From positions 310,001-374,000 of the forward strand of contig NZ_RHHT01000002.1 of assembly GCF_003710985.1 (NCBI RefSeq): DNA of 64,000 bases, written 5' to 3'. Below are positions 42,069 to 50,709 of the stretch, in pieces. Origin of the DNA: Brevibacillus panacihumi (lineage in GTDB: Bacteria; Bacillota; Bacilli; Brevibacillales; Brevibacillaceae). The first letter of the stretch is position 1. Each line of letters starts with the position of its first letter. The translations under genes were made by a program, and so were the position numbers. Below the pieces are notes generated by a model that made no database searches, had not been told where the DNA came from, and saw only the letters and a program-made list of their open reading frames with translations.

Positions 42069-43997
42069 ATGCAGATATTATCCGTGGAAAATCTCTCCAA
42101 AAGCTATGGAGAGAAACGCTTGTTTGATAACATATCGTTTCATATTGCCGAACAGCAGCGAATCGGTCTGATCGGAGTGAATGGCACAGGCAAATCTTCG
42201 CTCTTGAAGATCATCGCTGGCCTGGATGCGCCTGACAGCGGCAAAATCATTCACGCCAACCGATTCGTCGTCGAATACCTGCCTCAGAACCCAAGCTTTG
42301 ACGAAAACTCGAATGTGCTGGACCAGGTCTTTTACGGGGATTCGCCCTTGATTCAGCTTTTGCGGGATTACGAGATGGCACTGGCGGACCTTCAGGCATC
42401 TCCGAATGATGAGAAAAAGCAGGCCCGCGTGCTGGCGCTGCAAGGCCGCATGGACGCGGCTGACGCATGGGAGAGCAATACACAGGCGAAGATGATCTTG
42501 ACCCAGTTGGGCATCCATGATTTTTCCCAGCCCATTCGCGAGCTCTCTGGAGGTCAGCGCAAACGTGTCGCGATGGCGAGAGCCCTCATACAGCCGGCTG
42601 ATCTGCTGATTTTAGACGAGCCGACCAACCATATTGACAACGAGACGGTCGAGTGGCTAGAGGAATATCTTTCCCGCTACAAAGGAGCGTTGCTGCTGGT
42701 GACGCATGACCGCTACTTTCTGGATCGGGTGACCAACCGCACATTTGAATTGGACCGCGGCCAGCTCTACAGCTACGAGGGCAATTACGCTACCTTCCTG
42801 GAGAAAAAGGCAGAGCGCGAGGAAAATGAGGCTGCTGCCGAAAGCAAGCGGCAAAATCTGCTGCGCCGGGAGTTGGCATGGCTCAGACGCGGTGCCAAAG
42901 CACGGACGACCAAGCAGAAAGCACGGGTACAACGGGCCGAAGAGTTGCGGGACCGCGCAGTGGAAGGACCTGCAGCGAAGATGGATATGGCTTTGGGAGC
43001 CAGTCGGTTGGGCAAAAAGGTGATCGAGATCGAGCATATCAGCAAAACCTACGGGGAGCGAAAATTGGTCGATGACTTCAGCTATATCGTGCTGCCGAAG
43101 GATCGCCTCGGAATCATCGGACCCAATGGAAGCGGCAAATCGACTTTGCTCAATATGCTGGCAGGCCGAATCGAACCTGATTCGGGAAAGGTTGAAGTTG
43201 GACAGACCGTCAAAATCGCCTACTATACGCAAAATAATGTAGAAATGGACGAGAAGCTGCGCGCCATCGAATACGTGAAGGAAGCGGCAGAGGTGATCCA
43301 TACGAGTGACGAACAGACGATTACCGCTTCGCAGATGATGGAGCGATTTCTCTTTTCACCGAATATGCAATGGACCCCCATATCTCGACTCTCCGGAGGG
43401 GAAAAACGTCGGCTTTACCTGTTGCGCACTTTGATGGGAGAGCCGAATGTCCTCTTCTTGGATGAGCCGACGAATGATTTGGACATTCAAACGCTCAGCA
43501 TCCTGGAAGATTATCTGAAGCAGTTTCCCGGAGCTGTGATAACAGTCTCTCACGACCGCTACTTCCTGGATCGGACTGTCGAACATCTGATGGCCTTTGA
43601 GGGACAAGGGCAAATTCGCCATTTTTACGGCAATTACTCCGAATACCTGGAGACCAGACGGGAGGAGAAAGAAGCAAGTGTTCCTTTAATGGCGGGATCT
43701 GCAGCGGAAGGTAAGCCAGCCAAGAGTGAAAATAGTATGGCCAACCGTGGAAATAATCGCACCCGCAAGCTGAGCTACAAGGATCAGAAGGAATGGGACG
43801 AGATTGAAGACAAAATTGCCTCATTGGAAGAGCGAAGCCAAAAATTGAAGCAGGAGATCGCGCTCTCGGGTAGTGACTACGGTAAAGTGGAAAAGCTGTA
43901 CGCAGAAGAACAGCAGGTAGCAGCTGAACTGGAGGCAGCCGTCGAGCGCTGGGCTGAATTGTCTGCTTTAATCGAGGAACTGGAGCAAGGAAAATAA
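42069..43997 (+). CDS. ABC-F family ribosome-associated ATPase (Uup/YfmR-like)
   Basis: This 642-residue protein has two ABC cassettes without membrane segments. The first has GVNGTGKSS, LSGGQRKRVAMARAL and LLILDEPTNHID; the second has GPNGSGKST, LSGGEKRRLYLLRTL and LFLDEPTNDLD. A basic P-site tRNA interaction linker (RRGAKARTTKQKARVQR) joins them, and a coiled coil ends the protein (residues 575-640). ABC-F proteins act in the ribosomal E-site to resolve stalled peptides, and some confer antibiotic resistance. The long C-terminal coiled coil suggests the Uup/YfmR branch. ATG follows ACAGGAGACAGCC. Confidence 0.93.
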   Translation: MQILSVENLSKSYGEKRLFDNISFHIAEQQRIGLIGVNGTGKSSLLKIIAGLDAPDSGKIIHANRFVVEYLPQNPSFDENSNVLDQVFYGDSPLIQLLRDYEMALADLQASPNDEKKQARVLALQGRMDAADAWESNTQAKMILTQLGIHDFSQPIRELSGGQRKRVAMARALIQPADLLILDEPTNHIDNETVEWLEEYLSRYKGALLLVTHDRYFLDRVTNRTFELDRGQLYSYEGNYATFLEKKAEREENEAAAESKRQNLLRRELAWLRRGAKARTTKQKARVQRAEELRDRAVEGPAAKMDMALGASRLGKKVIEIEHISKTYGERKLVDDFSYIVLPKDRLGIIGPNGSGKSTLLNMLAGRIEPDSGKVEVGQTVKIAYYTQNNVEMDEKLRAIEYVKEAAEVIHTSDEQTITASQMMERFLFSPNMQWTPISRLSGGEKRRLYLLRTLMGEPNVLFLDEPTNDLDIQTLSILEDYLKQFPGAVITVSHDRYFLDRTVEHLMAFEGQGQIRHFYGNYSEYLETRREEKEASVPLMAGSAAEGKPAKSENSMANRGNNRTRKLSYKDQKEWDEIEDKIASLEERSQKLKQEIALSGSDYGKVEKLYAEEQQVAAELEAAVERWAELSALIEELEQGK

Positions 43998-44068
43998 ATC
44001 TGATGTCAAACAATGTTTATACAGCCAGTAATTGATGCTGTGAACAGCGGCTCCCTTCATGTAGACTA

Positions 44069-44341
44069 ATGGAGATTACACGAGTAGAGGAGTCGCTGTC
44101 TTTGCCTGCATACAAACTTGACCCGGAGTGGGTATCGTCCTATCTGATCCTGCAAGAAGAAAAACTAGATCAGGAAATGCCCGAGAAAAAGGAAGAGATC
44201 ATGAACAAGATCAAGGAATTGACCTTGTCTATCATGTACAAGCAAGCTACAAGGTACATCGTCTACCTGGGATCAGATGAAACCGAAGATTGGGAAGAAA
44301 CAAACGAAAACTCGATTCATGACAAGACCCGCCTTTTGTAA
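44069..44341 (+). CDS. Small acidic helical protein of unknown function
   Basis: This 90-residue protein is rich in Glu and Lys and probably mostly helical, with SSYLILQEEKLDQEMPEKKEE near the middle broken by MYKQATRYIVYLG. No signal or membrane segment. The ATG at 44069 lacks a clear RBS; a TTG at 44102 preceded by GAGGAG could give a 79-residue version. A terminator overlapping the stop supports a real gene. Confidence 0.6.
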   Translation: MEITRVEESLSLPAYKLDPEWVSSYLILQEEKLDQEMPEKKEEIMNKIKELTLSIMYKQATRYIVYLGSDETEDWEETNENSIHDKTRLL

Positions 44342-44361
44342 GAAAGGCGGGCTTTATTTTT
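44327..44361 (+). terminator. Terminator between convergent genes
   Basis: CCCGCCTTT pairs with AAAGGCGGG, followed by CTTTATTTTT. The 5' arm overlaps the end of the small gene. Confidence 0.85.
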
Positions 44362-44716
44362 GGCGGATGCGTACAGGGGTTCCAATCGGTACAATTTTAG
44401 CCAAGGCATTGACATCCTCATTGTACATGCGGATACAGCCATGCGATACGTAGTGGCCAATCGACGAAGGGTTGTTTGTGCCGTGAATTCCATAATGCGG
44501 TTTGCTCAATCCGAGCCAATAGGTCCCAAAAACACTGAGCGGACCACCGGGATAAGAATTTGGGTACGGAACCTTGTTGATGATCGTGAAATTTCCTCGT
44601 GGGGTCGCAGTCGCGAGCTTGCCCAACGCCACGGGATAGGAACGCACTACGTTGTTGCCATCTAGCAAATCCAGCCTCAGCCGCTCGATCGAAACACGGA
44701 TGCTGTAGGAAGGCAT
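44354..44716 (-). CDS. L,D-transpeptidase (YkuD fold) without signal peptide
   Basis: This 120-residue protein is essentially only the YkuD catalytic domain. It starts [18 protein letters not shown] and has [18 protein letters not shown] and the active site [12 protein letters not shown] (catalytic Cys). These enzymes make 3-3 crosslinks in peptidoglycan or attach proteins to it. No LysM, membrane helix or signal peptide is seen, so export is unexplained. ATG 44716 follows GAGAGGTGGAG; an upstream start adds 8 residues but no signal. Confidence 0.87.
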   Translation of the reverse strand: MPSYSIRVSIERLRLDLLDGNNVVRSYPVALGKLATATPRGNFTIINKVPYPNSYPGGPLSVFGTYWLGLSKPHYGIHGTNNPSSIGHYVSHGCIRMYNEDVNALAKIVPIGTPVRIRQK

Positions 44717-44781
44717 TTTCTCCACCTCTCGTTCTACCACATCCTATGTCGATTCTGAGCAAGTGACGCTATTTTCATCTG

Positions 44782-45030
44782 TTATTTTTTAATCCAGATC
44801 TGTCGGGCAAAAGGATCGGGATAACCGATGCCGTCGCATGCAAACAAGGTTCTCACCCATACATACGAGCGCAGCGGAATGGAGGGAAAGACGATCGCGA
44901 CCTGGCCTTCCTCCAGTACAGGCAGATCGAGCGGAGATAGAACCTCGTAAGGAATGCTTTCCTCATCCAGAGCGGATTTGTATCGGTGTGCTTCGCTCCA
45001 GCTAACCGGGTAGTAAAATGAACGTTCCAT
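44782..45030 (-). CDS. Small protein of unknown function
   Basis: This 82-residue protein has no recognised motif. It is rich in aromatic residues and has the pattern MERSFYYPVSWSEAHRYKSAL and PSIPLRSYVWVRTLFACDG, possibly a small alpha/beta fold. AAAGGGGTTGG precedes ATG 45030 at acceptable spacing. It follows the direction of the L,D-transpeptidase gene, with 65 bases between them. Confidence 0.55.
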   Translation of the reverse strand: MERSFYYPVSWSEAHRYKSALDEESIPYEVLSPLDLPVLEEGQVAIVFPSIPLRSYVWVRTLFACDGIGYPDPFARQIWIKK

Positions 45031-45282
45031 TTTCTGCCAACCCCTTTTTCGTCATTCGCTACTGCTAGTGTAGTCTTTCGGTTTGAGATAAAAAAACCGC
45101 AGACTGCTCGGCGAAGACAGATGCATTGCCTGTTGCCAAAAAAATTGCTTTCAGACAAGGTAATAGTAAAACACCTGCTCCATTTTGTGAAGGTCGTTGC
45201 GTGTTTTTTCTGAAGAGTTGGGCGATTTACGCATCGCCGTTTTCCATGTAAAGTAAAAGGTGTGAATCGGGGAGGGAATGGG

Positions 45283-46041
45283 ATGAGAAGTACTCACTTG
45301 CACTTCGATATGCAGCTTGGCAGAAAAAAGCCGGAAAGTATCCATAATCGAGACACTTCATGCCCATTTTGTGAAAGAAACAGCCTGACCGATGTATTGG
45401 AGCAGCGGGACAGCATGATTTGGCTGAAGAATAAATTCCCGGTCTTACAGGATACCGTTCAAACGGTATTGGTTGAATCTGACGAATGCGACGGGGACTG
45501 GTCTGTTTACTCCAAAGAGCATGTCCGCAATCTGCTCGCTTTTGGAGTTGAAAAATGGATGGAGATGGAGAGGAGCAAGGAATTTCAATCCGTGCTTTTT
45601 TTCAAAAACCATGGTCCTTATTCAGGAGGAAGTATTCGCCATCCGCATATGCAGATTGTTGGTCTTAACCAATATGACTATTTGCAACAGGTGAAGCAAT
45701 CGGATTTTGAGGGAATTGTCATTGATCGGGAAGATGGGGTTGAGGTAACGCTGTCGACACTGCCCAGAGCCGGCTTTTTTGAATACAATGTGGTGCTGTC
45801 AGATCGTGATCGCCTGGGCAGAATGGCAGAGTACCTGCAAATCCTGGCGCACTGGATCTTACATCACGTCAATCCGCGCTTCCAAAGCTACAATTTCTTC
45901 TTCTATCAATGGGAGGGAAAGATCGTCACAAAGGTAGTTCCTCGTTTTGTCACCTCTCCCTTGTTCGTGGGGTACTCAATTCCGCAAGTAGCGAACAATC
46001 TGGAAGACGTGGTACAGGAGATCAGACGACATTATTTTTGA
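45283..46041 (+). CDS. DUF4931 / HIT-like protein related to GalT
   Basis: This 252-residue protein has a CxxC pair at residues 27 and 30 (SCPFCERN) and H120-P-H122-M-Q124 in GGSIRHPHMQIVGL, the nucleotidyl-transfer signature of the HIT/GalT superfamily. GalT transfers UMP between sugar phosphates through the second His. The short length and the rest of the sequence fit DUF4931 rather than true GalT, so the substrate is unknown. ATG 45283 follows GGGGAGGG. A GNAT gene follows 14 bases downstream. Confidence 0.82.
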   Translation: MRSTHLHFDMQLGRKKPESIHNRDTSCPFCERNSLTDVLEQRDSMIWLKNKFPVLQDTVQTVLVESDECDGDWSVYSKEHVRNLLAFGVEKWMEMERSKEFQSVLFFKNHGPYSGGSIRHPHMQIVGLNQYDYLQQVKQSDFEGIVIDREDGVEVTLSTLPRAGFFEYNVVLSDRDRLGRMAEYLQILAHWILHHVNPRFQSYNFFFYQWEGKIVTKVVPRFVTSPLFVGYSIPQVANNLEDVVQEIRRHYF

Positions 46042-46055
46042 TGGGAGAGGTATGT

Positions 46056-46919
46056 ATGGGATATGAAATCGTAGCCAGGACCCGAATGAGTGAAGAGGAG
46101 CTTGAAGCGGTTCTGCAACTCGTCCAGGTGTGCAACGAACATGACGGAATTGATCTTAAGGTGAACCCGGACATGCTGCGGTCCCGTCGCGGAACCGAGA
46201 CAGAGGACTTTCTCTGCTACCAGGATGACCGGTTGGTTGGATTTCTCGGGCTGTATGTGTTTCATGGAGAGGAAGCGGAAGTAAGCGGGATGGTTCATCC
46301 GGATTATCGCAGAAAAGGGATCTTTCGTGCGCTGCAAAATGAGGCAGCCCGCGTGTGCCGAGAGCGAAAGATTCCGCAACACTGTTTCATCGTTCAGCGA
46401 GAATCGGGTTCTGGGAAGTCCTTCGCAGAACAACTCGGCGCCGTGTACTCCTTCTCTGAATACTGGATGGATTTGGCACCGGATAAAAAAGCGGTTCTGC
46501 CGCCGCCTAGCATCCAGTTGCGGGCAGCAGGACCATCCGACCTCGAAACCTTGATTTGGCTGGATGTCCATGGTTTTCAAATGGAAGAGGAAAAAGTGCG
46601 GGAGATGCACCAGCGCATAAACCAAAATGACAGGTCCACAACGTATCTGATCCTCGCAGATCATCAACCGATCGGGAAAATCAGCACGATGGGAATGGAC
46701 AAGGAAGGATTTATCTATGGCTTTTGCGTTCATCCCGAGCATCAGGGAAAAGGCTACGGACGACAGGCTCTAGCTCAGGCGATAGACATTTTGCTGGAAG
46801 AAGGAATGCAGAAAGTCAGCCTGGAGGTAGCCTGCGAAAACAGCAATGCACTCGGTCTGTATGAGTCTTGCGGATTTGTTGTCAAATCTGCCAATGATTA
46901 CTACAAGCTGACTCTTTGA
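46056..46919 (+). CDS. Tandem GNAT-domain acetyltransferase
   Basis: This 287-residue protein has two GNAT domains. The first (about 1-135) has VSGMVHPDYRRKGIFRALQ, the second (about 150-287) has YGFCVHPEHQGKGYGRQAL and ALGLYESCGFVV. Both keep the acetyl-CoA loop R/Q-x-x-G-x-G/F. Tandem GNATs include mycothiol synthase-like enzymes; the acceptor here is unknown. ATG 46056 follows GGGAGAGG, overlapping the end of the DUF4931 gene region, so the two are likely cotranscribed. Confidence 0.87.
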   Translation: MGYEIVARTRMSEEELEAVLQLVQVCNEHDGIDLKVNPDMLRSRRGTETEDFLCYQDDRLVGFLGLYVFHGEEAEVSGMVHPDYRRKGIFRALQNEAARVCRERKIPQHCFIVQRESGSGKSFAEQLGAVYSFSEYWMDLAPDKKAVLPPPSIQLRAAGPSDLETLIWLDVHGFQMEEEKVREMHQRINQNDRSTTYLILADHQPIGKISTMGMDKEGFIYGFCVHPEHQGKGYGRQALAQAIDILLEEGMQKVSLEVACENSNALGLYESCGFVVKSANDYYKLTL

Positions 46920-46932
46920 AAAATGATTTTTT

Positions 46933-47006
46933 ACACTTTCCAAAGAGTTGCAGGTTGGAACCGATAGGGAATTCCATGCTAGGATATAGGGGAAGCTGGA
47001 AAGTGT
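46933..47006 (+). repeat. Widely spaced 10-bp inverted repeat
   Basis: ACACTTTCCA at 46933-46942 and TGGAAAGTGT at 46997-47006 are perfect complements 54 bases apart. They flank the likely promoter region of the next gene. They could be two half-sites or a stem. Confidence 0.5.
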
Positions 47007-47029
47007 GCGGAGAAAAGGAGTGACAAGGC

Positions 47030-48169
47030 ATGAAATTGCTTTCGATAGAACCAACACCCAGTCCCAATGTAATGAAGTTGAATGTTGACGAGCGTTTGCC
47101 GGATGGCGTACAACGTGTCTATACCAAAGAGAAGGCGGAAAACGTACCGGATCTCATGGCGAAGCTTTTAGCCATCGATGGCGTTGTTTCCCTTTTTCAT
47201 ACGGCTGATTTCCTTGCGCTGGAGCGTAAATCCAATGCCGATTGGCAAAAAATCCTGACGCAGGCAAGAGAGATTTTGCATGCGGGCAGCGAGACGGCAG
47301 TTCCCGAATTCCAGGGGGAATCCGCTGGTGCTGCATTCGGTGAGGCGCAAGTGTACATTCAGATGTTCCGGGATGTGCCGATGCAGGTAAAAGTCACAAT
47401 GGGCAACGAGCAAATCCGTGCTGCCCTGCCGGAACGCTTTGGCCAAGCAGCCGTCCGTGCCGGTTCTGCTTCACCCAATCTGCTGATGGAACGAAAATGG
47501 GTCGAGCACGGCGTCCGCTACGGCGACTTGCGCGAGATCGGGGAAGAAGTGGCGCAGGAGATCGATGCAGCTTACCCCGTGGAGCGCGTCGAGGAGTTAG
47601 TCGAAAGAGCCATGCAGCAGGGAACAGGAGAGGCGCCAGCGCCCATCGTTCGCGAGAAGAAGATCGTGACGTTGGAAATGCTGGATGATCCGGACTGGCA
47701 GAAGCGGTATGAGGCGCTGGATCGTATGGAGCCCGGTGAAGAAGACTTGCCTGTTCTGGAAAAAGCCCTCAAGGACCCAAAATCGTCCATTCGCAGACAA
47801 GCGGTGGTGTATCTGGGAATGATCGGGACCGACGCGGTTTTTCCGCTGCTGTACCAGGCGCTGGAAGACGATTCTGTCTCCGTGCGTAGAACGGCAGGGG
47901 ATACCCTGTCGGATCTGGGCGATCCCCGCGCGATAGATGCGATGTGCAAGGCGCTGAAAGATCGCAACAAATTGGTTCGCTGGCGCGCAGCCCGCTTCCT
48001 TTTCGAGGTCGGAGATGAGTCAGCGCTCCATGCATTGCGGGAAGCCCAGAATGATCCGGAATTTGAAGTTAGCTTGCAGGTGAAAATGGCAGTCGAGCGG
48101 ATCGAGAGCGGGGAGGCTGCCAGCGGTACCGTCTGGCAACAAATGACCCGGCGCAACGAGCAAGGATAA
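47030..48169 (+). CDS. cvfC: Virulence factor CvfC-like protein (Nfu N-domain plus HEAT repeats)
   Basis: This 379-residue protein starts with an Nfu N-terminal-like domain (EPTPSPNVMKLNVDERLPDG, ending FLALER). A middle domain of unknown fold follows, and then HEAT-like repeats in the C-terminal half (KDPKSSIRRQAVVYLGMIG, DSVSVRRTAGDTLSDLG, KLVRWRAARFLFEVG). It matches CvfC of staphylococci and YpgR of B. subtilis. It has a role in virulence regulation in Staphylococcus, without known biochemistry. There is no CxxC for Fe-S binding. ATG follows AAAAGGAGTG. Confidence 0.88.
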   Translation: MKLLSIEPTPSPNVMKLNVDERLPDGVQRVYTKEKAENVPDLMAKLLAIDGVVSLFHTADFLALERKSNADWQKILTQAREILHAGSETAVPEFQGESAGAAFGEAQVYIQMFRDVPMQVKVTMGNEQIRAALPERFGQAAVRAGSASPNLLMERKWVEHGVRYGDLREIGEEVAQEIDAAYPVERVEELVERAMQQGTGEAPAPIVREKKIVTLEMLDDPDWQKRYEALDRMEPGEEDLPVLEKALKDPKSSIRRQAVVYLGMIGTDAVFPLLYQALEDDSVSVRRTAGDTLSDLGDPRAIDAMCKALKDRNKLVRWRAARFLFEVGDESALHALREAQNDPEFEVSLQVKMAVERIESGEAASGTVWQQMTRRNEQG

Positions 48170-48198
48170 AACGGGGGTGAATCAACTCCCGTTTTTTC
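48169..48198 (+). terminator. Terminator after cvfC
   Basis: AACGGGGGT pairs with ACTCCCGTT, followed by TTTTC. The 5' arm follows the stop codon directly. Confidence 0.8.
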
Positions 48199-48335
48199 AT
48201 ATGTGCTGATGGATTGCCTCCCTTTGGAAGGGAATACTAATGGGAAGTTCTGTTTTTCCATAAAGGAAAGATCGCAGTAAATTAGGGAAAAAATGGAACA
48301 TCAGAGTATAATAATAGACGTAAGTTCAATTATAG

Positions 48336-48364
48336 TTGACTCTGCTCTGCTGATCCCTTATTCT
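48336..48364 (+). promoter_or_regulatory. Promoter of the FAD oxidoreductase gene
   Basis: TTGACT at 48336-48341 and TATTCT at 48359-48364, 17 bases apart. TTCAATTATAGTTGA at 48325-48339 is an imperfect palindrome overlapping the -35 box, a possible operator. Confidence 0.7.
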
Positions 48365-48427
48365 AAGGATTGGGTTTCAAACCATATATCATAGATCAAC
48401 ATCGCTAGCGCGTAGGGGAGATTGTGT

Positions 48428-49723
48428 ATGACAACCAATCACTATGACGTTGTAGTTGTAGGCGGAGGACTCGCAGGTCTTTCTACAGCCGCCTATCTGT
48501 CGTCGAAAGGGAAAAAAGTTGCTGTACTGGAACGCGGACAATTAGGTGGACGCGCCGTCACTTTGAAAATCAAGGGATTTAACTTCAACTTCGGAGCGCA
48601 TGCGATCTACGCTCGTGACAGTTCCGTACTGCGGACGTTTGAAAAGGAACTTGATCTGCACATTGACTGGCAAGACTTCAATCCGAACAAAGCCAAGTAC
48701 GATACGGGAGATATGCTGACAGCCGTTCCTGCCAACGTGCAAGGACTCTTCCAGACGAAGCTGTTGAAGGCCTTCGACAAAGTATTGTTTACGTTTGAAA
48801 TTTTAAAAACGATGCTGAAAATGGAAACGGGCCATCCGCATCTTTCCATTCAGAAGTGGATGGAGAAGAAGCACATTAATGAAGAAGTGCAGGAAATGAT
48901 GCTGACGCTGGCATCCTCCAACTTCTTTACCCGTGAGCCGGAGAAGATTCCATCTGATGTATTCTTCAGCTACTACAGCCGTTTGTTTACCACAAACAAG
49001 CCTGTTGCTTATATCGGCGGGGGTTGGCAGGCATTGATTACGGAATTCGTCCGTGTCATTGAAGCCAATAACGGTACGATTTTGACCAAGACCAAGGTAG
49101 AGGGTGTCCGCGTTGAAGACGATCGGGTAGTCGCGGTCATGACGCCGGAGGAAGAAATTACTGGCGATGAATTTGTATGCTGCATCCCGCCGAAGGAAAT
49201 GGTCAAGGTTTTCCAGGAAACGCGTCTTGAGCATGCCATCGCGCAATATGCCGAGTATGAACCAACTGTCGTTGTCGTCTATGACGTCGGACTGAAAGAG
49301 CGCATTGACGTTCCGTACTCCTACATTTACGACAAGCAAAACAATATCTTTATCACAGACATCTCGTATTATGACCATACCTGCGTACCGGAAGGCGGCC
49401 AATTGCTTCAGGCTACTGCGTATTTGCGCCAGTCCGAGGTCGGTAACAAAGAGGTCATCGAACAGCGCAAGCAGGAGATCGAAAATCTGTACGACAAGCA
49501 TTTCCCGGGCTGGAAGGAGCAATTGGTTGTTCCTCGCGTGTCCACGCGTGCGATCGTCCAGGAAATCAAGTGGACGATGAACCAGAAGCCGATGCCAATT
49601 TCGCTGCCGGATTACCGCAACCTCTTCTTTGCCGGAGACTGGTGCGAAGGACAGGGACAATTGTCTGAGCTTTCCTTCTCCAGTGCATTCAACGTATCCA
49701 AGCTCATCTTGGAAAAAGATTAA
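48428..49723 (+). CDS. NAD(P)/FAD-dependent oxidoreductase (phytoene desaturase-like)
   Basis: This 431-residue protein has the N-terminal dinucleotide loop VVVVGGGLAGLSTAAYL and ERGQLGGRAVT, and the C-terminal FAD motif LFFAGDWCEGQG. This places it with amine oxidase/phytoene desaturase relatives. No transmembrane segment. Its substrate is unknown, and no carotenoid genes are adjacent. ATG 48428 follows GGGGAG at 7 bases. It has its own promoter and terminator. Confidence 0.87.
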   Translation: MTTNHYDVVVVGGGLAGLSTAAYLSSKGKKVAVLERGQLGGRAVTLKIKGFNFNFGAHAIYARDSSVLRTFEKELDLHIDWQDFNPNKAKYDTGDMLTAVPANVQGLFQTKLLKAFDKVLFTFEILKTMLKMETGHPHLSIQKWMEKKHINEEVQEMMLTLASSNFFTREPEKIPSDVFFSYYSRLFTTNKPVAYIGGGWQALITEFVRVIEANNGTILTKTKVEGVRVEDDRVVAVMTPEEEITGDEFVCCIPPKEMVKVFQETRLEHAIAQYAEYEPTVVVVYDVGLKERIDVPYSYIYDKQNNIFITDISYYDHTCVPEGGQLLQATAYLRQSEVGNKEVIEQRKQEIENLYDKHFPGWKEQLVVPRVSTRAIVQEIKWTMNQKPMPISLPDYRNLFFAGDWCEGQGQLSELSFSSAFNVSKLILEKD

Positions 49724-49730
49724 GACATGC

Positions 49731-49780
49731 AAAAGGGATGTATCCGCCTTCCGTGCGGGTACATCCCTTTTCTTTATTTT
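49731..49780. terminator. Bidirectional terminator between convergent genes
   Basis: AAAAGGGATGTA and TACATCCCTTTT form a 12-bp stem around CCG/CGG, followed by CTTTATTTTT. The last bases overlap the end of the minus-strand gene. Confidence 0.88.
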
Positions 49781-50589
49781 TCGTTGTCGTCGTACAGGTC
49801 AAATACCAGCTTGCCGATTTTGGCGATGGCTTGCACTGCCGGCCTTTGCTCCAAGCCCTTGTTCAGAACACAAATCGTGACAGCCCTGGAGCCGATGTAG
49901 AGAATCCCCATATCGTGCGTGATCTTGGTCACGGAGCCTGTCTTATTGGCAAACTCCCAGCTTGGCAGGCTGCCGATTACGTCTCCCCCCGGATAGGGAA
50001 AATGATGCGGGATGCGGTCGCGATGCTGCTGTTGCTTCAGGATCGCGATCATTCTCTCGCAACTGTCGTAGGAGATCACTTTTCCGGTCGCCAGATAGCG
50101 CAGATGATTGCCGAGATCCGCTGCGGTCACCTCGTTGTAGCCCTCTACCTGGGCAGGCACGATCATCAGCTTGTTGTAAAATCGGCTGTTGGTCATCTCT
50201 GTCGCCTGCATGGCTGCGCGAATCGCGTCTCGTCCGACCAAGTCAATCAAAATGTTTGTTGCTGTATTGTCGCTTTGGATAATCATCAGGGTGACGAGGT
50301 CCTGCACGGTCCATTCCGAGCCGGGTGTCATATGCTGCAGGATGCCGGCGCCCCCGACCTGGTCCTCGCTGCGCAGCGCGATTTTTGTATCCAGGGCGAA
50401 TTTGCCCGCGTATACTTCGGAAAAAACGGCAGTCATGATCGGAACCTTGATCACGCTTGCCGCGTAGAAGCGTTCATCCTGGTTAAAAGCAAGTTGTTCT
50501 CCTGTCTGCAAATCTTCAACATAGACCCCCCATTGGCCGCCTGCTTCCTCCAGTACTTTGGCGATGGAAGGGGAGAGGCTGGATAACAT
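49774..50589 (-). CDS. Class A beta-lactamase-like serine hydrolase, no signal peptide
   Basis: This 271-residue protein carries the serine-hydrolase motifs S45-V-I-K48, S106-D-N108 and K216-T-G218 (NKTGSVTKITHD), in the order of class A beta-lactamases. The usual omega-loop E-x-x-L-N is not clear: EVTAADLGNHL near residue 153 is the best candidate. No signal peptide or membrane anchor is seen, so it appears cytoplasmic or exported in an unusual way. It may be an esterase or peptidase rather than a beta-lactamase. ATG 50589 follows AAAAAGGAG. Confidence 0.85.
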   Translation of the reverse strand: MLSSLSPSIAKVLEEAGGQWGVYVEDLQTGEQLAFNQDERFYAASVIKVPIMTAVFSEVYAGKFALDTKIALRSEDQVGGAGILQHMTPGSEWTVQDLVTLMIIQSDNTATNILIDLVGRDAIRAAMQATEMTNSRFYNKLMIVPAQVEGYNEVTAADLGNHLRYLATGKVISYDSCERMIAILKQQQHRDRIPHHFPYPGGDVIGSLPSWEFANKTGSVTKITHDMGILYIGSRAVTICVLNKGLEQRPAVQAIAKIGKLVFDLYDDNEK

Positions 50590-50709
50590 AGAAACAACTC
50601 CTTTTTATATAGACAAAATTTTCTTACTATAATAGTATGTAGTCAAGCTTGGAACAGCAAGAATTATTTTCCGCGTCCATCCATTACTCAGAAGAAGGAA
50701 GTGACCCGC

